Source: Bacteroides cutis (lineage in GTDB: Bacteria; Bacteroidota; Bacteroidia; Bacteroidales; Bacteroidaceae). Taken from it: 64,000 nucleotides of DNA. Each line of letters starts with the position of its first letter. Within the stretch, counting starts at the first letter, position 1. Where the stretch lies: NCBI RefSeq assembly GCF_900241005.1, contig NZ_OEST01000003.1, positions 372,001-436,000 of the forward strand, in the 5' to 3' direction. Positions 55,202 to 64,000 of this stretch are shown here, piece after piece. Made by a program: the position numbers and the translations under genes. The notes under the pieces were generated by a model that made no database searches, was not told the origin of the DNA, and saw nothing but the letters and a program-made list of their open reading frames with translations.

Positions 55202-55295
55202 AGTATCTAATTACAATTACTAAATTACAAATTACTCTTATTGAGCCGCAAAAGTACAAAAAATCCCCGTATTAGCTTTCTTTTGAAGCAGAATA

Positions 55296-57251
55296 TTATT
55301 GTAGATTTAGAACCGGATAAGTAAAAAGAAGGGTAGGACCTGCCGATGCGTCTGCAATAATCTGATAACTTCCTCCAAAATGTTTTAATAGTAATCGATT
55401 AATGTCATGGCGTATAGAAACCTCCTGTCCGGAATATTGCTTGTCGGCCAGCGGACTGTTGATTACTTTGAAACAAAGCCTTTCGCAATTTTTGTCTAAG
55501 ATAAAGTTTATGTTCCGTTCTTCGTTGTATGTAGTCGATGGGCCGGTAAGTATACTGATTATCATCTGGATTATCCGATTACAGTCAGTCTGTATGATAC
55601 ATTCTTTCACATTACTTTGGAAATTGACATGGAGTTTTGGATTTTGCATTTGTACACTATCTATAACATCGTGGCAGAGTTGTACAATATCATAATCTGT
55701 CAGTTGATATTTCATCATATCAGCTTCCAGACGCGAAAGATCTAAAACGTTATTAACCAATAACATCAACTTCTCTGTGTTTTCTTGGATAATACCGGAA
55801 TATTCTCTACGGTTTTCTTCACTGATATTTGTATCGGTAACCATTAGTTGGGAAAAACCTACTACACTGTTAAGAGGAACACGAATAGCGTGACTCATAT
55901 TAGAAAGAAAACGACTTTTCATTTCATTTGCTTCTTCCGATTTACGGGTAGCATTTTTAGTCTCTTTCTCCGAAAGACGGAGTTCTTTGTGTATACGATT
56001 GATACGTAACATATAGATGATGCATAATATAAGAACCACACCTACCACTACAAGGATGATAGTCTGTACATAACTTCTTAGTTTTCCTCGCTCTAATATC
56101 AACAGGTTCAGATGGTAGCTATCTTTGATCTCTTCTAGTTGCTTGTTGGATATTACTGTATTTATAGAGTCTTCAATCTGTATGGCTCTTTCATAAAGTG
56201 GTAATGCTTCAGTATATCGCCCCATAGCTGTTAGTACATTTGCTTTATAGCCAATCTCTTTAGCGTAATCAGATTCTTCGAACCCGTTTTGTTTCATCAA
56301 ATGGATAACACTGTCGGCCAATACAAGGGCGGTATTATAATCTTTCATGTAGAGACAATAATCAATGGACATATTTTGGAAAGTCGCATGGTAGGGAAGG
56401 AAAGTATGTGGGGTAACATAAGTTTGCGCTTTTTTATAATGTTTTTCTGCAAGAGTGGGGTGGTTTGTCGCTATATAGAAATGGGTATAAAATATTTCCA
56501 AAAATAAGTACTGATCATACAGACTTTGTTGCATTTCAGGATTAACACGTATCATTTCATCTAATACTTTCTTTGTGTCATCCAGATATGTTTTCATATC
56601 AGTATAATTTTTTCTTTGATTACTGAAGTTGACTAGTTGGCACAGAATGTTGACCTGCGTACCAGAATGTGTAATCTGAGGTAATAGTTTATAGATTTTT
56701 TTGAGTATTTTTCCTTCTTCTGTCCACTGATTAGTTTCATGATATATGTTTACCATACATTGATAGGCAGCTACTTCTCCATCCACATTCTTAATATTTT
56801 GAGCTTTCTCCAGCATTTTAGACGCTTCATTAAACGCATATTCGTATTGTTTATTGTATATATAAGTGTTTATAAGAAGCTTCTGGGAATTGAAATAAAC
56901 TTTCCAATACTGAATGCTTTGAGCTATCGGTTGTATGATACTGACCCATTTGGCAATACTGTCTTGCTCTTCATTATTATTGTAATAATAGAGGATATGA
57001 AAATAGGCACCGTTACAGAGGTAATGTTTATTCTTCTGCAATTTAGCCTCTTTGTATAATTCGCTGGCGAATTTTAAGGATTGCGGTGTACTCTGCATAG
57101 TAAGAGTCAATTGCTCCAACGCCTGTAAGCGTATGCTATCGTGAGACATTGTTGGCAATGATTCGATCAGGCTGTCGGTAACCAACTGATAATCGGCTAA
57201 TCCGAACAATGTTTGCAGAATAAAGAGAATTATAAATATTATCCTTTTCAT
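55296..57251 (-). CDS. TPR sensor kinase paralogue with degenerate catalytic motifs
   Basis: A 651-residue membrane protein encoded by the second gene of a tandem kinase pair. A signal peptide is followed by TPR-like helices (about 30-385), a membrane helix near 395-415 (YVQTIILVVVGVVLILCII) and a kinase core. The H box is altered to MSHAIRVPLNSVVGF, where family members have HEIRTPLN, with the histidine kept. The ATPase domain lacks a readable N box (IISILTGPSTTYNEER) and the glycine-rich G boxes (VINSPLADKQYSGQ). It may be a pseudokinase partner. Its gene overlaps the intact paralogue's stop by four bases. Confidence 0.85.
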   Translation of the reverse strand: MKRIIFIILFILQTLFGLADYQLVTDSLIESLPTMSHDSIRLQALEQLTLTMQSTPQSLKFASELYKEAKLQKNKHYLCNGAYFHILYYYNNNEEQDSIAKWVSIIQPIAQSIQYWKVYFNSQKLLINTYIYNKQYEYAFNEASKMLEKAQNIKNVDGEVAAYQCMVNIYHETNQWTEEGKILKKIYKLLPQITHSGTQVNILCQLVNFSNQRKNYTDMKTYLDDTKKVLDEMIRVNPEMQQSLYDQYLFLEIFYTHFYIATNHPTLAEKHYKKAQTYVTPHTFLPYHATFQNMSIDYCLYMKDYNTALVLADSVIHLMKQNGFEESDYAKEIGYKANVLTAMGRYTEALPLYERAIQIEDSINTVISNKQLEEIKDSYHLNLLILERGKLRSYVQTIILVVVGVVLILCIIYMLRINRIHKELRLSEKETKNATRKSEEANEMKSRFLSNMSHAIRVPLNSVVGFSQLMVTDTNISEENRREYSGIIQENTEKLMLLVNNVLDLSRLEADMMKYQLTDYDIVQLCHDVIDSVQMQNPKLHVNFQSNVKECIIQTDCNRIIQMIISILTGPSTTYNEERNINFILDKNCERLCFKVINSPLADKQYSGQEVSIRHDINRLLLKHFGGSYQIIADASAGPTLLFTYPVLNLQ

Positions 57252-59101
57252 GATATAGTCTCCTCTTTTTTCTCATTGAGGTGGATGGGATGGATAAATA
57301 CAAAGCGTGCCCCGTCTTTGTACTCTTTATCAATCCAAATTTTACCTCCAAAATGTTCCACTATCAGTTGACAGATAGACAGTCCCAATCCGCTACCTTG
57401 AGCATTCTCATCCAATTTTTCAAAGCGATTGAAGATTTTATCTTGTTTTTCAGCGGCTATACCACATCCGGTATCGGTTATGGAGAACTGTGCCATATCA
57501 TTGTTACCAATTTCCAATGCAAGGGTAATACTACCTTCTGTTGTGAACTTGGTGGCATTAATAAGCAGGTTAATTAACAATTGTTGTAAGCGTGCTTCGT
57601 CTGTATGGAGTTCTAACTTTTCTAACGATGTCTGAAAGACAACAGTGGCGGAAGTCTGCTTTATCTTTTCTACAGTATCAATAACATTACGGCAGAGCGA
57701 TACAGCGTCATATATACCAAGACGAAATTGTATTTTTCCTCTTTCAAGGCTTGATAGGTCTACTACATCATCTATCAGCTTTAGGAGTAAAGCTGAATTT
57801 TGCTGAATAATGTCATTACATTGCTGCCGGGTCTCTTTATCTATATTATTATCTGTCAATATGGATGAAAAACCTGATAATGCATTTAACGGTGTACGTA
57901 TTTCATGGCTCATATTAGAGAGAAACAAGCTTTTGGTACGTATTGAATTTTCTGCATTCTTTCGTGCCTCGTTCAACTTTAACCTTGAAGTGGCAAGCTG
58001 GTTATTGGCTCTTCTTATATAAATAACGAATATGATGAAGACAACCAAAATCAATATACTACCTATGATTAGATAGAATAACAGGCGGTTACGTTGATTT
58101 TGGTTTGCTACTCCTAAACGGTCTACCTGGTATACTGTACGTAGCAAGTTGATTTGTGAAGTATAGTAGTGGTCATTGATAGAGTCACGTGTAGCGTTGA
58201 TAACTTGATAAATTTCACAAGCTTCTTTGTAATGTCCTAATTCTTTGTATATTTTAGCAGCTGATTTTCTGAGATTTATATAGTTATTATAAACGTTTAT
58301 ACTATTTGTTTTTTCTGCTAAACTTGTATATAGTTGTATCGCTTTCTCATAATTTCCTGTCTTTTGGGCATATTCGGCCTGCATGTATTTCAATATGGAC
58401 GAATGGAAATAAAAAGGATTTTTGTTGTTGGCTTTCTTTGCATCTATGATATGTTCATGGGCTTTACTCAAGTCTTCTGTTTGTAGGTAATAATATGCCT
58501 GATATATATAATGTATAAATGGATTTGACTGTTTATCAGTATATAATCTTCCCATATTTTGCAGATACGCTTCCGCTTCATTCATTCGTTTTAATTTGAT
58601 AAGAGTAGGTATCAGTTGGATGAATATTCTTTCCTGTAGTTTTTCTGACTGGGGAGTTTTATACAATATATTTATGGCGTTTTCATATTCTTCTACAGCT
58701 TCCGGAGCCATACTGGCATGAAGATAAGTATCTCCTAGTGCAAAATGGGAAAGTGCGATACCGATATCATAATTCATCAGTTTGGATTCTGTCATCATGA
58801 CATTGGCTTTTTTCAACGCCTCGGTAATTTTACCTTGGAAACCGTAGGCATAAACTACCATTTGTTTCATAATGAACATACGTTCATAATCTTTTTCTTT
58901 CTGGAAGATAGATACTATTTCATTTTCCCATTTAATGATATCATCGGAAGATACTTTCCGTGAATATCCCAGATTATTATCTATTAATTCCGCCACAAGG
59001 TTAAGGTGACTGCTACCCGTTGCTTTTTCCTGAGAAAAGATCCATGAGGGTGTTCCAAGTAGCACTAAGATAAGAATTATATTTGTTTTTATTATTTTCA
59101 C
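57248..59101 (-). CDS. TPR sensor histidine kinase, intact member of the tandem pair
   Basis: A 617-residue membrane sensor kinase. Signal peptide (PSWIFSQEK), TPR-like repeats to about 330 (for example EAVEEYENAINILYKTPQS), a membrane helix near 345-365 (LIIGSILILVVFIIFVIYI), then an intact core: NMSHEIRTPLNALSGFSSIL, N box INLLINATKFTTEGS and G boxes SITDTGCGIAAE and GSGLGLSICQL. No receiver domain or regulator is adjacent. Shared architecture with the downstream gene indicates a duplication, now divergent. Confidence 0.9.
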   Translation of the reverse strand: MKIIKTNIILILVLLGTPSWIFSQEKATGSSHLNLVAELIDNNLGYSRKVSSDDIIKWENEIVSIFQKEKDYERMFIMKQMVVYAYGFQGKITEALKKANVMMTESKLMNYDIGIALSHFALGDTYLHASMAPEAVEEYENAINILYKTPQSEKLQERIFIQLIPTLIKLKRMNEAEAYLQNMGRLYTDKQSNPFIHYIYQAYYYLQTEDLSKAHEHIIDAKKANNKNPFYFHSSILKYMQAEYAQKTGNYEKAIQLYTSLAEKTNSINVYNNYINLRKSAAKIYKELGHYKEACEIYQVINATRDSINDHYYTSQINLLRTVYQVDRLGVANQNQRNRLLFYLIIGSILILVVFIIFVIYIRRANNQLATSRLKLNEARKNAENSIRTKSLFLSNMSHEIRTPLNALSGFSSILTDNNIDKETRQQCNDIIQQNSALLLKLIDDVVDLSSLERGKIQFRLGIYDAVSLCRNVIDTVEKIKQTSATVVFQTSLEKLELHTDEARLQQLLINLLINATKFTTEGSITLALEIGNNDMAQFSITDTGCGIAAEKQDKIFNRFEKLDENAQGSGLGLSICQLIVEHFGGKIWIDKEYKDGARFVFIHPIHLNEKKEETIS

Positions 59102-59156
59102 CTTGCTATCTTTTCTTGTCTGTAAAGGAAAATATTATAATAGTGGCAAAAGTAAT

Positions 59157-59197
59157 AAAAAAAGAGCGAAAAGTTATTAACTATTCCGCTCTTTTTT
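59157..59197 (-). terminator. Terminator after rho
   Basis: AAAAAAGAGCG (59158-59168) pairs with CGCTCTTTTTT (59187-59197) around an 18-base loop, 20 bases past the rho stop on the minus strand. Confidence 0.75.
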
Positions 59198-59216
59198 AGG
59201 ATATTATTTCTATAGT

Positions 59217-61184
59217 TTAACTGTTCATGCTCATCAGGAACTCGTCGTTGTCTTTTGTCTTTTCTAAACGATCTTTTACGAAGTCCATTGCTTCTATCGG
59301 GTTCATATCTGCAAGATACTTGCGGAGAATCCACATACGGTCTAATGTTTGCTTGTCTTGTAGTAAATCGTCACGACGCGTACTGGAAGCAACGATATTA
59401 ACAGCCGGGAATATACGCTTGTTAGACAAATTACGGTCGAGTTGTAATTCCATGTTGCCCGTACCTTTAAATTCCTCAAAGATAACCTCATCCATTTTAG
59501 AACCTGTATCAATCAGGGCAGTAGCCAGAATCGTTAATGAACCACCGCCTTCAATGTTACGTGCCGCACCGAAGAAACGTTTGGGTTTATGCAATGCATT
59601 GGCGTCCACACCACCGGAAAGAACTTTACCGGAAGCGGGTGATACCGTGTTGTAAGCACGTGCTAGACGGGTGATAGAATCGAGGAATATAACGACATCA
59701 TGTCCGCACTCCACCATTCTTTTTGCCTTTTCCAAGACAATACCGGCAATTTTTACGTGGCGTTCAGCAGGCTCGTCAAAAGTAGAGGCGATAACTTCTG
59801 CATTAACAGTACGTGCCATGTCGGTAACTTCTTCTGGACGTTCGTCAATAAGCAACATAATCATATAAACTTCCGGATGATTAGCTGCGATGGCATTGGC
59901 TATATCTTTCATTAGGATAGTCTTACCGGTTTTGGGTTGGGCCACAATCAGGGCGCGTTGACCTTTACCGATAGGAGCAAAGAGATCTACTACACGTGCA
60001 GACAGTGAATCGGAATATCCACCTTTACAGAGTTTGAATTTCTCATCCGGGAAAAGCGGCGTAAGATGTTCAAAGGGTACACGGTCACGGACAAAAGCCG
60101 GATCACGTCCATTTATTTTGGATACTTTTACCAACGGGAAATATTTCTCACCTTCCTTGGGCGGACGGATAACGCCTTCTACTACGTCGCCGGTTTTCAA
60201 TCCGAACAACTTGATTTGTGATTGAGAAACATAAATATCATCCGGAGAAGAAAGGTAGTTATAGTCGGAAGAACGGAGAAAACCGTAACCATCCTGCATA
60301 ATTTCCAATACACCTGTTCCAGTGAGTATATCATCAAATTCGTATGCTTTTTCACGTTCCACTACCGGTCTGCGTTCGGGCATCGCGTGAGTATCGTTAT
60401 TGTTTTGCAATACCGGGCGTTGTTGAGCCGGACGCTGGTTATTGTTGTTCCGGTTATTATTGTTGTTGTTATTGTATGAAGCGTTGTTTTCGCGAGGACG
60501 AGGGCGGGGACGTTGAGGTTGTACTTCTGTAGGTACAGGTATTTCAGCTTTGGTAGCTTCAAATTTACCGATGAGTTCTGAAGGTAATTCCACTTTCTCG
60601 GTGGGGAGCTCTTCGATAGGAATAAAATCATTTTCTATTTCTGCCAGGATAAGACTCTCATCCGGTACGATAATTTTTTCTTCTTTTTTTTCTACGATTT
60701 CAGTTTTTGGGTCTTTTTCTATAACTGTCGGAGTCTCTTTTATTGTTTCAACTACTTCGGGCTTGACTTTACGTGGACGTCCCGGTTTACGTTTAGGAAC
60801 AGCTACCGGTTCTGTTTCTGTTACTACAGAAGTAACAGCCACTGTAGCAGGCTCTACTTTAACTTCGGCTACTTTGGGTTGTTCTTGTGGAGCAGGTGTT
60901 TCGGTAGCTTTAGTGAGGTCTCCGTTTTTATTGGCTGAGAATACTTTATCTGCTCCTTCTTTTTTTACAGTTACACGAGAACGCTTTTGTCTTTCCCCTT
61001 TGCGTTCTTCTTTCAGTTTGTCGGCTGCTACTTTTTTGGTTGCTCCGGCAATAGCTTGTTCATCGAGTATCTTGTAAACGAGTTCTTCTTTTTTCAATGA
61101 GTCTGTTTTTTTGATACCCAATTCTTGGGCAATAGTTTGCAATTCCGACAAATTCTTGTCGTTTAATTGGATGATATTATACAT
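59217..61184 (-). CDS. rho: Transcription termination factor Rho with long disordered insert
   Basis: The hexameric RNA helicase of Rho-dependent termination; 655 residues against about 420 in E. coli. Order: a Rho_N SAP-like domain (1-45, [17 protein letters not shown]), an insert of about 230 residues rich in Lys, Glu and Pro and then Asn and Arg (runs of Asn around 240-255, [15 protein letters not shown]), the cold-shock RNA-binding domain (about 290-350, [15 protein letters not shown]), and the ATPase with [24 protein letters not shown] and [12 protein letters not shown]. Inserts of this kind are known in Bacteroides Rho and are reported to drive condensate formation. The leader before it is about 140 bases. 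Confidence 0.96.
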   Translation of the reverse strand: MYNIIQLNDKNLSELQTIAQELGIKKTDSLKKEELVYKILDEQAIAGATKKVAADKLKEERKGERQKRSRVTVKKEGADKVFSANKNGDLTKATETPAPQEQPKVAEVKVEPATVAVTSVVTETEPVAVPKRKPGRPRKVKPEVVETIKETPTVIEKDPKTEIVEKKEEKIIVPDESLILAEIENDFIPIEELPTEKVELPSELIGKFEATKAEIPVPTEVQPQRPRPRPRENNASYNNNNNNNRNNNNQRPAQQRPVLQNNNDTHAMPERRPVVEREKAYEFDDILTGTGVLEIMQDGYGFLRSSDYNYLSSPDDIYVSQSQIKLFGLKTGDVVEGVIRPPKEGEKYFPLVKVSKINGRDPAFVRDRVPFEHLTPLFPDEKFKLCKGGYSDSLSARVVDLFAPIGKGQRALIVAQPKTGKTILMKDIANAIAANHPEVYMIMLLIDERPEEVTDMARTVNAEVIASTFDEPAERHVKIAGIVLEKAKRMVECGHDVVIFLDSITRLARAYNTVSPASGKVLSGGVDANALHKPKRFFGAARNIEGGGSLTILATALIDTGSKMDEVIFEEFKGTGNMELQLDRNLSNKRIFPAVNIVASSTRRDDLLQDKQTLDRMWILRKYLADMNPIEAMDFVKDRLEKTKDNDEFLMSMNS

Positions 61185-61336
61185 ACAGTATATATGTGAA
61201 TGGTTTTTACTTATTTAGGCAAGTTTACCTTATAAATATGATTTAATAGGGATTATTTATTATTGAACCGGAAATCTGACCTACAACCTCTCACCTCAGT
61301 AAGGGAGTAACAGAATGTTTCAATGGCGCAAAGGTA
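61185..61336 (-). promoter_or_regulatory. Promoter and long 5' leader of rho
   Basis: TACCTTTG on the minus strand (61329-61336) predicts a start near 61322 and a leader of about 138 bases. Rho genes are commonly autoregulated in such leaders; that this one is so regulated is inference. Confidence 0.5.
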
Positions 61337-61389
61337 ATAAATATTTTTGTTTTCATAAATAAATCGTCATTTTTTTAATTTTAAAAGTT

Positions 61390-61397
61390 TATCTTTG
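61390..61397 (+). promoter_or_regulatory. TATCTTTG -7 element for the EFR1-type gene
   Basis: A perfect Bacteroidales -7 element 22 bases in front of the ATG at 61419. A matching -33 TTG is not evident. Confidence 0.55.
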
Positions 61398-61418
61398 CTT
61401 CATCATCAAGAATACATT

Positions 61419-62252
61419 ATGAATATATACGAAGCTCATTTGATTACTTTTTCGCCTACCCATACTTCTAAACAAGTGGGCGAAACAATTGTTCGCGGTA
61501 TCGGCTTTTCTAAGGTTACAAGTACTGACTTGACTCTGCATGCTGTTGATAAATTGGAAATCCCTCGGGATACATTGGTTGTAATTACTGTTCCTGTGTA
61601 TGGCGGAAAGGTAGCTCCATTGGCTTTAGAACGTCTGAAAGAGATACATGCGGCGGGTGCTCCTGCCGTAGTGGTGGTAGTTTATGGTAATCGTGCTTAC
61701 GAGAAAGCATTGGCAGAATTGGATGCTTTTGTGTCCGAACGTGGTTTTAAAGTGATAGCGGGAGCGACTTTTATAGGTGAGCATTCTTATAGTACCGGAA
61801 AAAATCCGGTTGCGGCAGGTCGCCCTGATGTGGATGATTTGAAATATGCCGAAGACTTCGGGAAAAAGATCCGTATCAAAATAGAAGCTGCGGTTGATAT
61901 GGAGAGATTGTATGCGGTAGATGTGAATCGTATTCAACGTCCCCGCCAACCGTTTTTTCCCCTTTTCCGTTTTCTGCGTAAAGTAATCAAACTAAGAAAA
62001 AGCGGTGTACCTTTGCCTCGCATTCCGGCAGTGGATGCGGAACTTTGTACACATTGTGGTTATTGTGTGAAGCATTGTCCTACGGGTGCTATTTTGAAAG
62101 GGGATGAATGTAATACGCTTGTCGAGAAATGTATCAAGTGCTGTGCTTGTGTGAAGGGATGTCCGCAAAAGGCACGTACATACGATACTCCGTTTGCTGC
62201 ATTGCTGTCCGATTGCTTCAAAAAGCCCAAAGAGAACCGGATCATCGTGTAA
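61419..62252 (+). CDS. EFR1-type protein: flavodoxin-like domain fused to two [4Fe-4S] motifs
   Basis: A 277-residue cytosolic electron-transfer protein. The ATG at 61419 (MNIYEAHLITFSPTHTS) is preferred over an ATG eight codons upstream because of the promoter box. The N-terminal 150 residues follow the flavodoxin fold with an FMN-loop-like SPTHTS; GGKVAPLALERLK and VVYGNRAYEKALAE follow. The C-terminal part has two cluster motifs, CTHCGYCVKHCPTGAI and CIKCCACVKGCPQKA. EFR1 members are thought to pass electrons between flavin and ferredoxin pools; the partner is unknown. Confidence 0.88.
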   Translation: MNIYEAHLITFSPTHTSKQVGETIVRGIGFSKVTSTDLTLHAVDKLEIPRDTLVVITVPVYGGKVAPLALERLKEIHAAGAPAVVVVVYGNRAYEKALAELDAFVSERGFKVIAGATFIGEHSYSTGKNPVAAGRPDVDDLKYAEDFGKKIRIKIEAAVDMERLYAVDVNRIQRPRQPFFPLFRFLRKVIKLRKSGVPLPRIPAVDAELCTHCGYCVKHCPTGAILKGDECNTLVEKCIKCCACVKGCPQKARTYDTPFAALLSDCFKKPKENRIIV

Positions 62253-62416
62253 ATACCATTTTGAAAAAGATGTATAAGGATGTTTACGTTTAATGGACGT
62301 AGCAGATAGGGGTGTATATTGAATTTTATTTAGTTATATACTGAATATATCCTACGTTGTGTATTGATTACCAATGGTTAAATCATTTTCTTCATACAAT
62401 GATAAAAGATTATAAA

Positions 62417-63697
62417 TCAGGTGCCGGAACTGATTACTTTTATCACTATCACCCTATGTGTGTTTTCATCTATACGGAAGCGGTTATCCGTTCGTTCGCC
62501 TACCAGCCAGATGATATCTTCACCACAACAAAGTACCCATTGCTGTTCTTTTTGCAGGAGAGAGAATTTGTGGTCGGTCAGGTAGTCGCTTATTTTTTTT
62601 CGTCCTTTCATGCCGAAAGGGACAAAGGCGTCTCCTTGCTTCCATAATCTGAGCAAAAAAGGAGATAACAGCTTTTCCGCATCAAAGCAAGCTATGTCTT
62701 TGTCACGAGGGATTACAAAATCCAGAGTGTAGGGATGTTCTTCTATCTGAAGAATCGGTTGGGTGATTGGTTTGTAAGGTTCAATAAGTAGATAATCACG
62801 GTCTTTGACTACACGCCATCCGGGAATGGTGAATGATTTACCCGGTTGTCCGTCTAATGAACGGTAGATATCTTTCACTTGGGTCGGATTAAATCCGAGA
62901 GGATAGAGTATTTCGAACAGTAATGTTTCCGGTGCGGGTTCTTGTTTTAGGGTTTCGATATGGATACCTTTCAAGTTTTGTACCCGTAACTTTCCTTCTT
63001 CTATACCTCTTTTATATATGGTAGCGGTATCGTTCAAGTGTTCCGTCGTAGTGAGAATACTTTCTTTTACTGAAGGATTGATTTCTTGCATTAACGGCAG
63101 TATGTTCAGGCGGATTTTATTTCGGGTGTATTCGTCTTGTAAATTCGTGCTGTCTGTTACATAACCTTGTTGGAGGTGTTCCAGATAACCCATGATTTCT
63201 TTGCGGTCTGTGCAAAGCAAAGGTCGGACAATACGCCCATTTTGGGGACGTATTCCCTTCAGACCGTTGATACCTGTTCCACGAATTAAGTTCAAGAGGA
63301 AAGTTTCAACACTATCGTCTTGATGATGGGCAACGGCGATAACCGCCGCGTGGCACTCCTTCCTGAGTTTCTCAAACCAATTGTAACGTAATTCGCGTGC
63401 CGCCATTTCGATGGAGATATGTCGTTCTTCTGCAATTTTCTTCGTATCAAAATGAATGACGTGTAAATTTACCTGCAATTCTTTACAGAGATGGCGAACA
63501 AATGCTTCATCTCTGTCAGACTCTGTACCACGAAGATGGAAATTGCAATGGGCGGCTTCACAGGTATATTCTAGTGATAGTAATAAGCGTAACAAGGCCA
63601 CAGAGTCTGCTCCTCCACTTAGTGCTACGAGAATTTTATCTCTCTTGTCGAAGAGTCGTTCTTGCTCAATATATTGTGCTACTTTTCTTATTTCCAT
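62417..63697 (-). CDS. tilS: tRNA(Ile)-lysidine synthetase
   Basis: Modifies C34 of tRNA-Ile(CAU) to lysidine so that it reads AUA. The 426-residue protein has the PP-loop motif S27-GGADS-32 in [15 protein letters not shown], then [34 protein letters not shown] and the C-terminal substrate-binding domains with [27 protein letters not shown] box lies at 63722-63729 on the same strand. Confidence 0.95.
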   Translation of the reverse strand: MEIRKVAQYIEQERLFDKRDKILVALSGGADSVALLRLLLSLEYTCEAAHCNFHLRGTESDRDEAFVRHLCKELQVNLHVIHFDTKKIAEERHISIEMAARELRYNWFEKLRKECHAAVIAVAHHQDDSVETFLLNLIRGTGINGLKGIRPQNGRIVRPLLCTDRKEIMGYLEHLQQGYVTDSTNLQDEYTRNKIRLNILPLMQEINPSVKESILTTTEHLNDTATIYKRGIEEGKLRVQNLKGIHIETLKQEPAPETLLFEILYPLGFNPTQVKDIYRSLDGQPGKSFTIPGWRVVKDRDYLLIEPYKPITQPILQIEEHPYTLDFVIPRDKDIACFDAEKLLSPFLLRLWKQGDAFVPFGMKGRKKISDYLTDHKFSLLQKEQQWVLCCGEDIIWLVGERTDNRFRIDENTHRVIVIKVISSGT

Positions 63698-63785
63698 TTG
63701 CTAAAATGTATTTCTATTTTGCAAAGATAAATTATTCTTTCTGATAATCACTTATACTCTCTTATTTAAAAACATTCTAAATTAT

Positions 63786-63816
63786 TTGTTGCGTGCGAAC
63801 ATAATTTTTATCTTTG
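63786..63816 (+). promoter_or_regulatory. Promoter of the FeoA/FeoB gene
   Basis: TTG at 63786 or 63789 and TATCTTTG at 63809-63816, about 17-20 bases apart, match the Bacteroidales consensus. The ATG follows at 63845. No Fur box could be recognised with confidence. Confidence 0.6.
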
Positions 63817-63844
63817 CGTCCAAAATATAGAAAGGCAGAAAACT

Positions 63845-64000
63845 ATGCGTTTATCCGAATTGAAAACCGGTGAAAAAGGGGTAATTGTAAAAGTGCTAGG
63901 ACACGGTGGTTTCCGCAAACGTATTGTGGAAATGGGGTTTGTCAAAGGAAAGACCGTGGAGGTTTTGTTGAATGCTCCGTTAAGAGATCCTATCAAATAT
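63845..64000 (+). CDS. FeoA domain at the start of a FeoA or FeoAB ferrous iron transport protein (3' partial)
   Basis: Fifty-two codons are visible before the window ends: MRLSELKTGEKGVIVKVLG then GGFRKRIVEMGFVKGK and LRDPIKY. This is the SH3-like FeoA domain, a cytoplasmic partner of the FeoB ferrous iron permease. In Bacteroides FeoA is generally fused to the front of FeoB, so a FeoAB gene is expected; only the first part can be seen. Confidence 0.85.
   Translation, partial: MRLSELKTGEKGVIVKVLGHGGFRKRIVEMGFVKGKTVEVLLNAPLRDPIKY

Noticed and set aside
60550..61077. A 175-codon plus-strand frame rich in Ser, Thr and Val
   Set aside because: It is antisense to the disordered insert of rho and arises from its repetitive Lys/Glu codons.

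Overview
The window is chromosomal DNA from a Bacteroidota gut commensal, most likely Bacteroides or a close relative. The evidence is a SusC/SusD pair, a NigD-like lipoprotein, PepSY-like and DUF4890-type exported proteins, a Rho factor with an Asn-rich N-terminal insert, a FeoA-type start expected of FeoAB fusions, and many promoters of the Bacteroidales form TAnnTTTG rather than -10/-35 boxes. Species cannot be assigned from the sequence alone.

Layout. 2-5404: ClC channel (5' end cut by the window), a TrpB2-type tryptophan synthase beta chain, and a TrkH-TrkA potassium uptake pair. 5405-6353: no intact gene, with decayed HU-like remnants. 6354-10644: a DUF4890-type protein, a lipoprotein, and a two-component system followed by two PepSY-like exported proteins. 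10723-14546: L-serine dehydratase and MutS2. 14674-20598: two tRNA-Ser genes bracketing an isolated susCD pair whose upstream region carries two unusual repeat clusters. 20776-25734: an unrecognised exported protein, aquaporin, an EamA exporter and a LytTR two-component system. That system closes a five-gene operon (25775-31145) encoding a tripartite RND pump. 31263-37285: a large hybrid sensor kinase, a NigD-like lipoprotein, and an ECF sigma gene joined to a membrane-anchored beta-barrel protein. 37356-40439: pyruvate formate-lyase and its activase.

40813-49340 is an accessory island. It starts at a second, identical copy of tRNA-Ser(UGA), carries a truncated tyrosine integrase, and is bracketed by a 40-bp repeat (39/40 identical). 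Its cargo is the most unusual part of the window: a compact, apparently co-transcribed set of eight genes (42597-47702). These are a small exported protein, a poly-His lipoprotein, an ECF sigma factor, a small single-pass probable anti-sigma, two Spy/CpxP-like helical periplasmic proteins, and two tandem paralogues with a SUMF1-type domain that lacks one of the two formylglycine-generating cysteines. I read this as an envelope or metal stress response module of undescribed function. A lipoprotein esterase and a frameshifted RhuM fragment follow.

49382-64000 returns to core genes: a DUF4080-type radical SAM protein, tRNA-His, CapA-like protein, FolD, Ffh, a tandem pair of TPR sensor kinases (the second lacking key catalytic motifs), Rho, an EFR1-type flavodoxin/ferredoxin, TilS and the start of a FeoA/FeoB gene cut by the window end.
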